DNA from: Roseicella sp. DB1501
GTDB lineage: Bacteria > Pseudomonadota > Alphaproteobacteria > Acetobacterales > Acetobacteraceae
Assembly (NCBI RefSeq): GCF_013112485.1
Contig: NZ_JABFHG010000004.1
Coordinates: forward strand, 351,755 to 415,754
DNA length: 64,000 nt
Direction of reading: 5' to 3'
The notes under the pieces are model-generated. The model saw nothing but the letters and a program-made list of their open reading frames with translations. It searched no databases and had not been told where the DNA came from. The position numbers were made by a program, and so were the translations under genes. Position 1 is the stretch's first letter. Every line of letters starts with the position of its first letter. Shown here in pieces: positions 49,295 to 58,493 of the stretch.

Positions 49295-51576
49295 ATGTGC
49301 CTTGGCATGCTGCGACCGCCCCGATCCCCGCTTCCCCATGCCGCGCTGCTCGGTGGTGCCCTGGCGCTCGCCTGCAGCGCCGGCGCCCGGCAGGCCGCCG
49401 CGCAGGCGGCGAGCCAGGCCGCACCTCCTGACGTCGCCGAGGCCGGCGATGCGGCCATCGCCTTGCCGCCGATCTCGGTCACCGCCACGCGCGGGCCGCG
49501 CCCGGTGGACGAGGTTCCGGCCACCGTCACCATCATCGAGTCCGAGCAGCTCGAGCGGCAGAACGCCAACCGGCCGCAGGACATCATCCGCTACGAGCCG
49601 GGGATTTCCTTCGGCAACCAGCCGGGTCGCACCGGCGGCACCAATTTCGTCATCCGCGGCATCGGCGAGAACCGCGTCCGCGTGCAGGTGGACGGCATCC
49701 GGGTGCCGGACTTCCCCGGCAGCAATGCTGGCGCCGGCACCTTCACCCGCGACTTCGTCGATCTCGAGAGCGTCAAGCGCATCGAGATCCTGCGCGGGCC
49801 GGCCTCGGCGCTCTACGGCTCGGACGCGCTCGGCGGCGTTGTCGCCTACACGCTGAAGGATCCGCGCGACTACCTCGCCGAGACCAACGCCAACACCTTC
49901 CTCAGCGGCCGCTCGGCTACAATGGCGCCGACCGCAGCGTCACCTCGACCCTGACCGGCGCCGCCCGCGCCGGCAATGTCGAGGCGCTGCTGCTCTACAC
50001 CCGGCGCGACGGGCATGAGCTGACGCCGAACGGCTCGCTGAAGCCGAACCCGCAGGACTACTACGTCAACAACATCCTCGGCCGGCTGATCTGGCGCGGC
50101 CAGAGCGAGGACGCGCTGCGCCTGACCGGCGAGTTCTTCGAGCGCATCACCGATACCAACGTGCTGACCGATCGCGGCGTGACGCCGGGCGCGGGCGGCG
50201 GCCCGTCCACCGCTGTGCTCGACAGCCGTGGCGACGACCGCTCCTTCCGCGGCCGCCTCAGCCTCGACTACGTGCGCGAGCTGCCCCTCGGCTTCCTCGA
50301 CCGGCTGGAGACGCGCGCCTGGTGGACGCGGCTGGAGCGGACCGAGGAGACGGTGCAGCAGCGCAGCAGCTTCTTCGGCACCGTGCCGCTGGCCCTGCCG
50401 AACCGCCTGCGCTGGTCGGATTTCCGCTTCGAGGAGGAGATCGTCGGCGGCGAGGTGCAGGCCAGCTCGCGCCTCGCCCTGCTCGGCCTCGAGCACCGGC
50501 TGACCTATGGCGCGACGATGGAGCACATCTCGGTCAGTCGGCCGCGCGACCGCACCGAGACCAACCTGACGACCGGCGCCGTCACCGCGACCGTCGCCGG
50601 CGAGACCTTCCCCAACAAGAACTTCCCCGATACCGACATCCTGCAGGGCGGCGTCTACCTGCAGGACGAGATGGCGATCGGCCGCGTCTCCGTGGTGCCG
50701 GCGGTGCGGCTCGACTACTACCAGCTCCGGCCGTATCCGGATGCGGATTTCGCCCGCTCCGCCGCCTCCACCGTGGCGGAGCAGGTGCGCAACCTCGACC
50801 GCCTCGCCGTCTCGCCCAAGCTCGGCGCCGTCTGGCGGCTCGACCAGGTGCTCTCCGTCTTCGGCCAGTACGCCCATGGCTTCCGGGCGCCGCCCTATGA
50901 CAACGCCAATTTCGGCTTCACCAACCGCGTCTTCGGCTACCAGATCCTGCCGGCCACCAACCTGAAGCCGGAGACCAGCGACGGCGTCGAGGCCGGGCTG
51001 CGCGGCCGCTGGGCGGATGGCAGCTTCTTCCAGGTCTCGGGCTTCTGGAACCAGTACAGCAACTTCATCGACACCGCGGTCGTGGGGCGCGCGGGCGGGT
51101 TGATCCAGTACCAGTACCGCAATCTCTCCTCGGTCACGATCTGGGGCTTCGAGGCGGGCGGGCTCTGGCAGTTCGCGCCGCGCTGGGCGCTGCGCGGCAG
51201 CGCCGCCTTCGCCCAGGGCGAGAACAACGATACCGGCCGGCCGATCGACAGCGTCGATCCGGCGCGCTTTGTCACCGGCCTCGCCTGGCAGCATCCGAAC
51301 GGGCTCGGCGCCGAGGCCATCGCCACCTATGCGCTGCGCCACAGCCGGGTCAGCGACGGCAGCTTCTACAAGGCGCCGGGCTATGCCGTGCTCGACCTCG
51401 CGGCGCATTACGACCTCCGGCCGCATCTCACCATCAATGCCGGGCTCTTCAACGTCTTCGACCAGAAATACTTCAACACCCAGGACGTGATCGGCCTGGC
51501 CGCCAACAACCCGAACCGCGACCTCTACGCCCAGCCCGGCCGCTACGCCGCGGTGAACCTGATCCTGCGCTGGTGA
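49295..51576 (+). pseudogene. hmuR: TonB-dependent heme/hemoglobin receptor, frameshifted
   Basis: About 760 aa in two frames. The first holds a signal peptide, a plug domain (PPISVTATRGPRPVDEVPAT, RGIGENRVRVQVDGIRVPDF, RGPASALYGSDALGG) and runs out near 49,954. The second continues RSVTSTLTGAARAGNVEALL from about 49,920 and holds the barrel, ending NLILRW. The join is at 49,911-49,918, where CGCTCGGC would need CGCTTCGGC (one base more). Either the receptor is inactive or a base was miscalled. It is followed by hmuS. The ligand is inferred from operon context. Confidence 0.82.
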
Positions 51577-51598
51577 CCCCGCCCGAAGGGAGACGTGC

Positions 51599-52648
51599 AT
51601 GACCGTCCTGGCCGAACGCTACGCTGCCCTCTGCGCTGATCTGGCCCGCGAGGGCCGGCCGCCCCGGGCGTGCGACGCCGCGCGCCGGCTCGGCACCACC
51701 GAGGCGGCGCTGGTCGCTTGCGGCGCCATCGGGCCGGTGGTGCCGCTGCGGCCCGACTGGCCGGCGTTGATCGGCGCCCTGCCGCGGCTCGGCTGGGTGA
51801 TGGCGCTGACCCGCAACGAGCATGCGGTGCATGAGCGGCATGGTGCCTATCGCGGCGTCTCCGCCGGTCCCGGGCACATCCTGGTGCTGGGGCCGGAGAT
51901 CGACCTGCGGCTGTTTCCCGGCCGCTGGGCGCATGCCTTCGCGCTCGCCGGCGAGCGGCCCTCGATCCAGGTCTTCGACCGCGACGGCGAGGCGGCGCAC
52001 AAGGTCTATGCGGTCGCCGGCGAGACCGACATGGCGGCCTGGGGCGCGCTGGTCGCCGCCTTCACCGCCAGCGGCCTCGCCGCGCCGCGGCTGCAGGCGC
52101 CACCCGTTCCGCCCCCCGCCACCGAGACGCTGGTCGATGCCGTGGCGCTGCGCGCCGACTGGCTGGCGCTGCGCGACACGCACGACTTCATCCGCCTGCT
52201 GCGCGCTCACCGGGCGACGCGGCGGCAGGCGCTGGCGCTCGCCGGCGAGGACCTGGCGCTGCGGCTCGATCCCGGCGCGGCGGCCATCGCCTTGCGGCTT
52301 GCGGCCGAGCGCGAGGTGCCGATCATGCTCTTCGTCAGCAACCGCTCGGCCATCCAGATCCATACCGGCCCGGTGCGGCGGCTGCTTCCCTCGCCGGGAG
52401 GCTGGTTCAACGTGCTCGACCCGGCCTTCAACCTGCACCTGCGCGAGAGCGCCGTCGCCGCGGCCTGGCGCGTGGTGAAGCCGACGGAGGATGGCGCAGT
52501 GACCAGCATCGAGCTGTTCGACGCCGAGGGCGGGCTGATCCTGCAGCTCTTCGGCGCCCGCAAGCCCGGCCAGCCGGAGCAGCCGGCCTGGCGCGAGATC
52601 GCCGCCCTGGTCGCCGGGCAGGGCGCGCTGCGGGAAGCGGCCGCGTGA
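51599..52648 (+). CDS. hmuS: HmuS hemin-degrading/transport factor
   Basis: A 349-aa protein built from two HmuS/HemS repeats. The first has WVMALTRNEHAVHERHGAYR and IDLRLFPGRWAHAFAL, the second PIMLFVSNRSAIQIHTGPVR and WFNVLDPAFNLHLRESAVAA. Such proteins bind heme in the cytoplasm and either degrade it or hand it on. The ATG at 51,599 follows a GGGAGA. The stop overlaps hmuT as GTGA. Confidence 0.92.
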   Translation: MTVLAERYAALCADLAREGRPPRACDAARRLGTTEAALVACGAIGPVVPLRPDWPALIGALPRLGWVMALTRNEHAVHERHGAYRGVSAGPGHILVLGPEIDLRLFPGRWAHAFALAGERPSIQVFDRDGEAAHKVYAVAGETDMAAWGALVAAFTASGLAAPRLQAPPVPPPATETLVDAVALRADWLALRDTHDFIRLLRAHRATRRQALALAGEDLALRLDPGAAAIALRLAAEREVPIMLFVSNRSAIQIHTGPVRRLLPSPGGWFNVLDPAFNLHLRESAVAAAWRVVKPTEDGAVTSIELFDAEGGLILQLFGARKPGQPEQPAWREIAALVAGQGALREAAA

Positions 52649-53550
52649 TCCGCCATGTGATCCACCGTCGGGCGCTGCTGCCGCTCGCCGCCGCGCTGGC
52701 GCCGCCCTGGACAGCGGGCGCGGTGCAGGCCGGCGGCCTGGGCCGCATCGCCTGCGCCGGCAGCGCGCTCACCGAGACGGTCTGCGCCCTCGGCCAGGGT
52801 GGCCGCCTCGTCGCGGTGGACAGTTCCTCCGGCTTCCCGGCGGCGCAGACGGCGGCGCTGCCGCGCATCGGCTACTACCGCGCCCTGCCGACCGAGGGGC
52901 TGGTCTCGCTGGCGCCCGACCTCGTGCTGCTCTCGAGCGATGCCGGGCCGCCCGGCGTGCTGGTGGTGCTGCGCGAGGCGGGGCTACCGATCCAGGTGAT
53001 CGCGGATGGGGTAGGGCCGGGCGCGGCGGAGGCCAAGGCCCGCGCGGTGGCGGCGGCGATCGGCGTCAGCGGGGAGACGCTCGCCGCCGCCATTGCCGCC
53101 GACTGGGCGGCGTTGGATGCGCCGCTCGCCGCGCTGCCGCCGGTGCGGGTGCTGTTCGTGCTCTCCCTCGCCCGCGGCGCGCCGCTGGTCGGCGGCCGGG
53201 ACACCCATGCGGATGCCGCCATCGCCGCGGCCGGCGGCGTCAATTGCGCGCAGGCCGCCTGGTCCGGCTACCGCCCGCTCTCGGCCGAGGGGGCGGCGGG
53301 GCTCGCCCCGGATGCGGTGCTGATGATGCAGCAATCCCTCGACGAGGCGGGCGGCCCGGCCGAGGTCGCCGCCACGCCGGCGATCGCGGTGACGCCGGCC
53401 GGGCAGGCCGGGCGGATCATCGGCATGGACGGGCCCTACCTGCTGAATTTCGGCCCCCGCGCGGCGCATAGCCGGCGCGACCTGGTGCTGCGCCTGCATC
53501 CGGGGGCGGCGCTGCCGCCACTGCCGGCGCGGCCCTGGACGGCGGGGTGA
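52645..53550 (+). CDS. hmuT: HmuT heme-binding periplasmic protein
   Basis: A 301-aa periplasmic binding protein with a signal sequence (MIRHVIHRRALLPLAAALAP). The usual ligand-side segments are ACAGSALTETVCALGQ, LAPDLVLLSSDAG and LVGGRDTHADAAIAAAGGVN. It passes heme to HmuUV. The GTG start at 52,645 overlaps hmuS; its stop overlaps hmuU. Confidence 0.9.
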   Translation: MIRHVIHRRALLPLAAALAPPWTAGAVQAGGLGRIACAGSALTETVCALGQGGRLVAVDSSSGFPAAQTAALPRIGYYRALPTEGLVSLAPDLVLLSSDAGPPGVLVVLREAGLPIQVIADGVGPGAAEAKARAVAAAIGVSGETLAAAIAADWAALDAPLAALPPVRVLFVLSLARGAPLVGGRDTHADAAIAAAGGVNCAQAAWSGYRPLSAEGAAGLAPDAVLMMQQSLDEAGGPAEVAATPAIAVTPAGQAGRIIGMDGPYLLNFGPRAAHSRRDLVLRLHPGAALPPLPARPWTAG

Positions 53551-54632
53551 GCGCGCCCGCCCTCGACCTGCCGGTGCCGCGTCCGGCCGATGCGCTGCCG
53601 CGGGCGCTGCTCGGCGGCGCCGCGCTGCTGCTCGCGGCGCTGCTCGCCGGCCTGCTGCTCGGCCCGGCCGCGGTCACGCCCGCCGGGTTGCTGGCGACCC
53701 TGCTCGATCGGCTCGGCCTGGCGCCGCTGCCGGCGGAATACGCGCGGGAGGCGGCGGTGCTGATGGTGGTGCGGGCGCCGCGGGTGCTGCTCGCGGCGCT
53801 GCTCGGCGGCGGCCTCGCCAGCGCCGGGGCGGTGATGCAGGGGCTGTTCCGCAACCCGCTGGCCGATCCGGGGCTGATCGGCGTCTCCTCCGGCGCCGCG
53901 CTCGCGGTGGTCGCCGCCCTTATCCTCGGGCCGACGCTGTTCGGCGCCGCGGCGGGCCGGCTCGGCCTCTGGCTGCAGCCGGTCGCCGCCTTCTGCGGCG
54001 GGCTGCTGGCGGTCGCGGCCGTCGCCCGGCTCGGCACCCGGCAGGGGGTGGTCGGCGTCGCCACCCTGCTGCTCGCTGGCGTCGCCGTCGCCGCGCTCTG
54101 CAACGCCCTGCTCGGCATGCTGATCTTCGGCGCCGACGACCGGCAGGTGCGGGACGTGAATTTCTGGCTGCTCGGCAGCCTGGCCGGGGCGCGCTGGCAG
54201 CAACTGCCGGTGGTCGCGCTGCTGGTGCTGGTGCCGGCCCTCGGGCTGCTGACCCTGGCGCGGCCGCTCGACGCGCTGGCGCTCGGCGAGCGGGAGGCCT
54301 TCCATCTCGGCGTGCCGGTCGAGGCGGTGAAGCGGCTGGCCATCGTGCTGGCTGCCGTCGCCGCCTCGGGCGGGGTCGCCTTCTCCGGGCTGATCGGCTT
54401 CGTCGGGCTCGTCGTGCCGCATCTGGTGCGGCTCGCCCTTGGGGCGGGGCACCGGGTGGTGCTGCCGGGCAGCGCCCTGCTGGGCGCGACAGTGCTGGTG
54501 CTGGCCGATCTCGCGGCGCGCAGCCTCGCTGCCCCGGCCGAGCTGCCGGTCGGCGTGGTCACCGCCCTGCTCGGCGCCCCCTTCTTCCTGTGGCTGCTGC
54601 GCCGCCGGGCGGTGGCGGGGGAGGGCGCATGA
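53547..54632 (+). CDS. hmuU: HmuU heme ABC permease
   Basis: A 361-aa FecCD-type permease with ten membrane helices. RAPRVLLAALLGGGLASAGA, FRNPLADPGLIGVSSGAAL and FSGLIGFVGLVVPHLVRL are the signature loops. It forms the inner-membrane channel for heme with HmuV. Starts at an overlapping GTG and ends overlapping hmuV (ATGA). Confidence 0.93.
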   Translation: MSAPALDLPVPRPADALPRALLGGAALLLAALLAGLLLGPAAVTPAGLLATLLDRLGLAPLPAEYAREAAVLMVVRAPRVLLAALLGGGLASAGAVMQGLFRNPLADPGLIGVSSGAALAVVAALILGPTLFGAAAGRLGLWLQPVAAFCGGLLAVAAVARLGTRQGVVGVATLLLAGVAVAALCNALLGMLIFGADDRQVRDVNFWLLGSLAGARWQQLPVVALLVLVPALGLLTLARPLDALALGEREAFHLGVPVEAVKRLAIVLAAVAASGGVAFSGLIGFVGLVVPHLVRLALGAGHRVVLPGSALLGATVLVLADLAARSLAAPAELPVGVVTALLGAPFFLWLLRRRAVAGEGA

Positions 54633-55429
54633 TCGAGGCAGAGGATCTGACGGTGCATGCCCCTGGTCGCTCCCTGGGCGGCCGGGTGCTGCTGCGGGAG
54701 GTGACGCTCGGCGTCGCGGCCGGCGAGGTGCTGGCGGTGGTCGGACCGAACGGCGCCGGCAAGTCCACCCTGCTGCGCGTCCTCGCTGGCGAGCTGCGCC
54801 CCGCCGCCGGTCGCGCCGCCTTCGCCGGCCAGGCGCTGCAGGACTGGCCGGCACGGGCCCTGGCGCAGCGGCGCGCCGTGGTCAGCCAGCGCGTCGCGCT
54901 CGCCTTTCCGCTTACCGTCGTCGAGGTGGTGGCGATCGGCCGGCTGCCCTGGCTCGGCACGCCGGAGGCGGCGCGGGACGAGGCGGCGATCGCCTCGGCG
55001 CTGCGGCGGGCCGGCGTCGCGGCGCTGGCCGGGCGCAGCTATGCGACGCTCTCGGGCGGCGAGCAGCAGCGGGTGCAGCTCGCCCGCGCCCTGGCCCAGC
55101 TCGACGGCGCGGCGGCGCCGGCGGCGCTGCTGCTCGACGAGCCCACGGCGAGCCTCGATGCCGGCCATCGCGGCGCGCTGCTCGGCCTGCTGCGCGATCT
55201 GGCGGGTGCCGGGACCGCGGTGCTGGTCGTGCTGCACGACCTGAACGAAGCAAGCTTCGTCGCCGACCGGGCCGCCATCCTGCAGGCCGGCGGCTGCGTC
55301 GGGCTTGGCCCGCCGGCCGAGGCGCTCGAGCCCGGGCTGTTGCGGCGGGTCTATGGCCTGCCCTTCCGGCAATCGCTGGATGGCGCGCTGCTGCCGGATT
55401 TCGCCGCGGCGCGCAGCGCTGTCCCATGA
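54629..55429 (+). CDS. hmuV: HmuV heme ABC ATPase
   Basis: A 266-aa ABC ATPase. Walker A is GPNGAGKST (39-47), the signature LSGGEQQRVQLARAL and Walker B LLLDEPTASLD follow, and VLHDLNEA has the switch His. ATG 54,629 is set by the overlap with hmuU. It energises heme import. Confidence 0.94.
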   Translation: MIEAEDLTVHAPGRSLGGRVLLREVTLGVAAGEVLAVVGPNGAGKSTLLRVLAGELRPAAGRAAFAGQALQDWPARALAQRRAVVSQRVALAFPLTVVEVVAIGRLPWLGTPEAARDEAAIASALRRAGVAALAGRSYATLSGGEQQRVQLARALAQLDGAAAPAALLLDEPTASLDAGHRGALLGLLRDLAGAGTAVLVVLHDLNEASFVADRAAILQAGGCVGLGPPAEALEPGLLRRVYGLPFRQSLDGALLPDFAAARSAVP

Positions 55430-55662
55430 GGCCGACCCGTGATAGGGGAGGCCGCCGCCTGCCGCGTCTCTCGTTCCGACCACCGCGGCGGCCCATCGCG
55501 GCGGCCGGGTCGCGCTTCGAGTCGATGTGTCACGTGTTGCAATGCAGCGCGCCAGGCTGTGATCGCTGGATTGCGATCCCGGCGTTGCCGGCAGGGCAGT
55601 GCTGGCGCAGTGTTCGCATGAAATTGCAAATCATTCGCGTAATTCTGGAGCGTTCGGCCCCG
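55430..55662. other. Gap with a Fur-like operator before the tonB genes
   Basis: It contains the Fur-like operator at 55,624-55,642. No gene was recognised. Confidence 0.5.
55624..55642 (+). promoter_or_regulatory. Fur-like operator
   Basis: TTGCAAATCATTCGCGTAA, 20 bases before the start of the next gene. An alternative ATG at 55,618 would put the operator inside the gene, so the later start is preferred. Confidence 0.55.
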
Positions 55663-56118
55663 ATGTCCCTGCCTTCCGTCCGTCGCCTCTGCGGGTTCGC
55701 GGCCCTGGCGGCCCTCCTGGTCCTGCCGGGCCTGCGCCCCGCGGCGGCGCGGCCCGACGCGGCCCCGCCCCTGCGCCTTGAGCTCAACCGCCTCGAGGCG
55801 CGGGACAATGGGGCCTGCCGGATCTGGATGGTGCTCAACAACAGCGAGGGCGAGGCGCTCGACCCGGTGCGGCTCGACCTCGTGCTGTTCGGCCGCGACG
55901 GCGTGGTGGCGCGCCGGCTCGCCGTCGATGTCGGCCCGCTGCCGGTGGGACGGACCGTGGTGCGCATCTTCGACCTGGCCGGCCAGGCCTGCGACGGCAT
56001 CGGCCAGGTGCTGCTGAACGACGTATTGGCCTGCGGCGGCGCCGAGGCCGGGCGCAACGCCTGCATCGACCGCGCGGTCCTCGCCTCGCGCGTCGACGGC
56101 GTGGCCTTCCAGAAATAG
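55663..56118 (+). CDS. Secreted protein of unknown function before exbB
   Basis: A 151-aa exported protein: signal peptide [20 protein letters not shown] (MSLPS start at 55,663), then [20 protein letters not shown] and a beta-rich body with three Cys near the C-terminus. Proteins with this pattern are found before exbB in alphaproteobacteria. It lies 11 bases before exbB and so is probably in the same operon. Confidence 0.7.
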   Translation: MSLPSVRRLCGFAALAALLVLPGLRPAAARPDAAPPLRLELNRLEARDNGACRIWMVLNNSEGEALDPVRLDLVLFGRDGVVARRLAVDVGPLPVGRTVVRIFDLAGQACDGIGQVLLNDVLACGGAEAGRNACIDRAVLASRVDGVAFQK

Positions 56119-56129
56119 GGCCCGAGCCG

Positions 56130-56861
56130 ATGGATCCGAACGCCGCCCCGCCCGTCCTGCCGGACCTGCCCCCGGTCCACGACCTCTCGCCGCTGGCGCT
56201 GTTCCTGCAGGCGGACCCGGTGGTGAAGGGTGTGATGGTGCTGCTGGCGCTGCTGGCGCTGGCCTCCATCGCCTGCTGGACCATCATCATCGAGAAGCTG
56301 ATCGCGCTGATGCGGCTGCGGCGCGAAGCCCGGGCGCTGGCCGCCCTGTCCGACGGCGACCGGCTGCCCGCGAACCCCACCGGCCGGGCCGATCTCGGCG
56401 CCGCGGCGCTGCATGCCGGCCTGCCGGAATGGCGGCAGGGCCAGGGCGCGAAGGAGACCGATGGCGAGTTCCGCGCCCGCATCGACTTCGCCATGCGCAA
56501 GGCGGTCGGGCGCATGCTGTCGCGCTCCGAGGCCGGGCTGCAGATGCTGGCGACCACCGGCGCCGTCGCGCCCTTCGTCGGGCTGTTCGGCACCGTCTGG
56601 GGCATTATGAACAGCTTCTCGGGCATCGCCGCGAGCAACGACACCAGCCTCGCGGTCGTCGCCCCCGGCATCGCCGAGGCGCTGTTCGCCACCGCCATGG
56701 GCCTGGTCGCCGCCATCCCCGCGGTCATCGCCTACAACCGCCTCTCCGCCGCGCTGGCCAATATCCGGTCCGAGGCGCTGAGCGCGGCCACCGACCTCGC
56801 CTTCCGGCTCTGCCGCGGCGAGCCGGGCGAGTCGCGGGCGCGGCTGCGGCCGGCGGAGTAG
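56130..56861 (+). CDS. exbB: ExbB, TonB energy transduction
   Basis: A 243-aa membrane protein with three helices. The MotA/TolQ/ExbB core includes [20 protein letters not shown] and [20 protein letters not shown]. With ExbD it harvests the proton gradient to energise TonB. It is followed by exbD with five bases between. Confidence 0.92.
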   Translation: MDPNAAPPVLPDLPPVHDLSPLALFLQADPVVKGVMVLLALLALASIACWTIIIEKLIALMRLRREARALAALSDGDRLPANPTGRADLGAAALHAGLPEWRQGQGAKETDGEFRARIDFAMRKAVGRMLSRSEAGLQMLATTGAVAPFVGLFGTVWGIMNSFSGIAASNDTSLAVVAPGIAEALFATAMGLVAAIPAVIAYNRLSAALANIRSEALSAATDLAFRLCRGEPGESRARLRPAE

Positions 56862-56866
56862 CCGCG

Positions 56867-57319
56867 GTGGCGATGCAGATCGACAGCGGCGCCGGCGAGG
56901 AGGGGACCGCCCGGCCCATGTCGGACATCAACGTCACACCGCTGGTCGACGTGATGCTGGTGCTGCTGATCGTCTTCATGGTGGCGGCGCCGATGATGAT
57001 GGTGGGCGTGCCGGTGCAGTTGCCCAAGACCTCCGCCGCCCGCGTGGCGCAGACCGCGCCGCCCATCGTGGTGACCGTCGCGCGCGAGGGCCATGTCTTC
57101 CTCCGCCAGGAGGAGGTGCCCGAGGGCGAGCTGGTCGAGCGCCTGAAGGCGATGCGCGAGGCGGCGCCGGCCGAGGCGCCGGTCTATGTCCGCGGCGACC
57201 GCAGCGTGCCCTATGGCGACGTGATGCGGGTGATGGGCCGGGTGACCCAGGCGGGCATCTCCAAGGTCTCCCTGATCGCCGAGGCCGAGGCCGGCGCCCC
57301 GGCCGTTCGCGCCCGCTGA
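56867..57319 (+). CDS. exbD: ExbD, TonB energy transduction
   Basis: A 150-aa protein with one N-terminal membrane helix, [20 protein letters not shown], containing the essential Asp. The periplasmic part ends [20 protein letters not shown] prefer GTG 56,867 because GGAG stands eight bases upstream; an ATG six bases later is possible. Confidence 0.9.
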   Translation: MAMQIDSGAGEEGTARPMSDINVTPLVDVMLVLLIVFMVAAPMMMVGVPVQLPKTSAARVAQTAPPIVVTVAREGHVFLRQEEVPEGELVERLKAMREAAPAEAPVYVRGDRSVPYGDVMRVMGRVTQAGISKVSLIAEAEAGAPAVRAR

Positions 57320-57324
57320 GAGCC

Positions 57325-58248
57325 TTGCCGGAAGCGCCCTTCCAGAGCGTCCCGACGCTCACCACCCCGATGCCGGAGCCGCCGCGCGCGACGCCGCGCT
57401 GGCTGGCCGCCGTCGGCCTCGCGCTCGCGCTGCATGTCGGCGCCTTCGCCGCCCTGGTCTGGGTCATGCCGCCGCCCGAGACGCCGGCGGTCATGGTCGA
57501 GGGGCTCGAGGTGACGCCGATGCCCGAGCCAGTGGCCGAGCAGCCGGAGGAGACGCCGGAGCCGCCCGCCGAGCCGGTGCAGGCGGCCGAGCCGCCGCCG
57601 CCGGAGCAGGTCGCCGCCGCCCCGCCGCCGGACGCCACCCCGCCACCGCCGCCCGAGACGGTGCAGGCCGAGCGCCCGCCCGAGCCGCAGCAACCGCCGC
57701 CGCCGGAGCCGCTCGCGGCCATGGAGCCGGAGCCGCAGCCCACCGAGCCGCCGCCGCCCGAGATGGTGGAAGCGGCCGAGCCCGAGCCGATGGTCGCCGA
57801 GGCGCCCCCGCCCCCGCCACCGCCGCCACCCCCGCCGCGGCCGCGGCCGGCGCAGGTGGAGCCGCGGCCGCATCCGGCGCCGCCGAGCCCACCGGTCACG
57901 GCTGCGCCGTCCCCCGCGCCCGCGCCACCCCAGGCCGCCGCGCCGGCCCGCCCCGCCGGCCCGCCGCCGAGCTATATCGGCGCGCTGCTCGCCGCGCTGA
58001 ACCGGCACAAGCAGTATCCGGCCGCCGCCCGCCTGCGGCGCGAGGAGGGGGTGGTGATGCTGCGCTTCGCCATGCGCCGCGACGGGACGGTGATGCGCTG
58101 GCGGGTGGAGCGCAGCTCCGGCCATCCGGATCTGGACCAGGCGGTGGGCGTGATGGTCAACGCCGCCTCGCCGCTGCCGGCGCCGCCGCCGGAGCTGGCG
58201 GGCGATCCGGTGGAGCTGGTGGTGCCGGTGCGCTTCTCGCTGCGCTGA
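57325..58248 (+). CDS. tonB: TonB
   Basis: A 307-aa TonB. An N-terminal anchor (LAAVGLALALHVGAFAALVW) is followed by a very long proline/glutamate-rich rod (60-215) and the C-terminal domain with NRHKQYPAAARLRREEGVVM and VVPVRFSLR. It spans the periplasm and gates receptors such as the two here. Starts at TTG 57,325; an ATG at 57,370 lacks a ribosome binding site. Confidence 0.9.
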   Translation: MPEAPFQSVPTLTTPMPEPPRATPRWLAAVGLALALHVGAFAALVWVMPPPETPAVMVEGLEVTPMPEPVAEQPEETPEPPAEPVQAAEPPPPEQVAAAPPPDATPPPPPETVQAERPPEPQQPPPPEPLAAMEPEPQPTEPPPPEMVEAAEPEPMVAEAPPPPPPPPPPPRPRPAQVEPRPHPAPPSPPVTAAPSPAPAPPQAAAPARPAGPPPSYIGALLAALNRHKQYPAAARLRREEGVVMLRFAMRRDGTVMRWRVERSSGHPDLDQAVGVMVNAASPLPAPPPELAGDPVELVVPVRFSLR

Positions 58249-58259
58249 GGGGCTCCAAG

Positions 58260-58281
58260 GGCGGCCGTCCTGACGGCCGCC
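58260..58281 (+). terminator. Hairpin terminator of the exb-tonB operon
   Basis: GGCGGCCGTC and GACGGCCGCC form a 10-bp perfect stem, 11 bases after the tonB stop. No T-run. Confidence 0.6.
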
Positions 58282-58390
58282 GCACCAGCCGCTTCCCGCT
58301 GTCCTGCCGCGGCAGGCTGTGACGTAGCCTGGATCAGAAGCGAATCCCGGGACCCCCACGGCGGCGCGCAGCGACGTCGTGGGGAATCTA

Positions 58391-58491
58391 GACCATGATC
58401 CGCTCACGCAGGGTCGCGGATCATGGTCCAGGCCGTTGTTGATCGCGCGATGCACGCTTTTCGGTGTTTCCACCTCAAGCGATCACGCTCT
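58391..58491. repeat. Interspersed repeat, copy 2
   Basis: Matches 47,191-47,292 over its whole length, with the same inverted repeat (58,391-58,403 and 58,416-58,428). It ends at the IS5 insertion site. Confidence 0.75.
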
Positions 58492-58493
58492 AG

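Noticed and set aside
53417..55483. 688-aa open frame on the minus strand across hmuT, hmuU and hmuV
   Set aside because: It is low-complexity Arg/Ala/Pro-rich sequence antisense to three clear transport genes. High GC makes such frames common.
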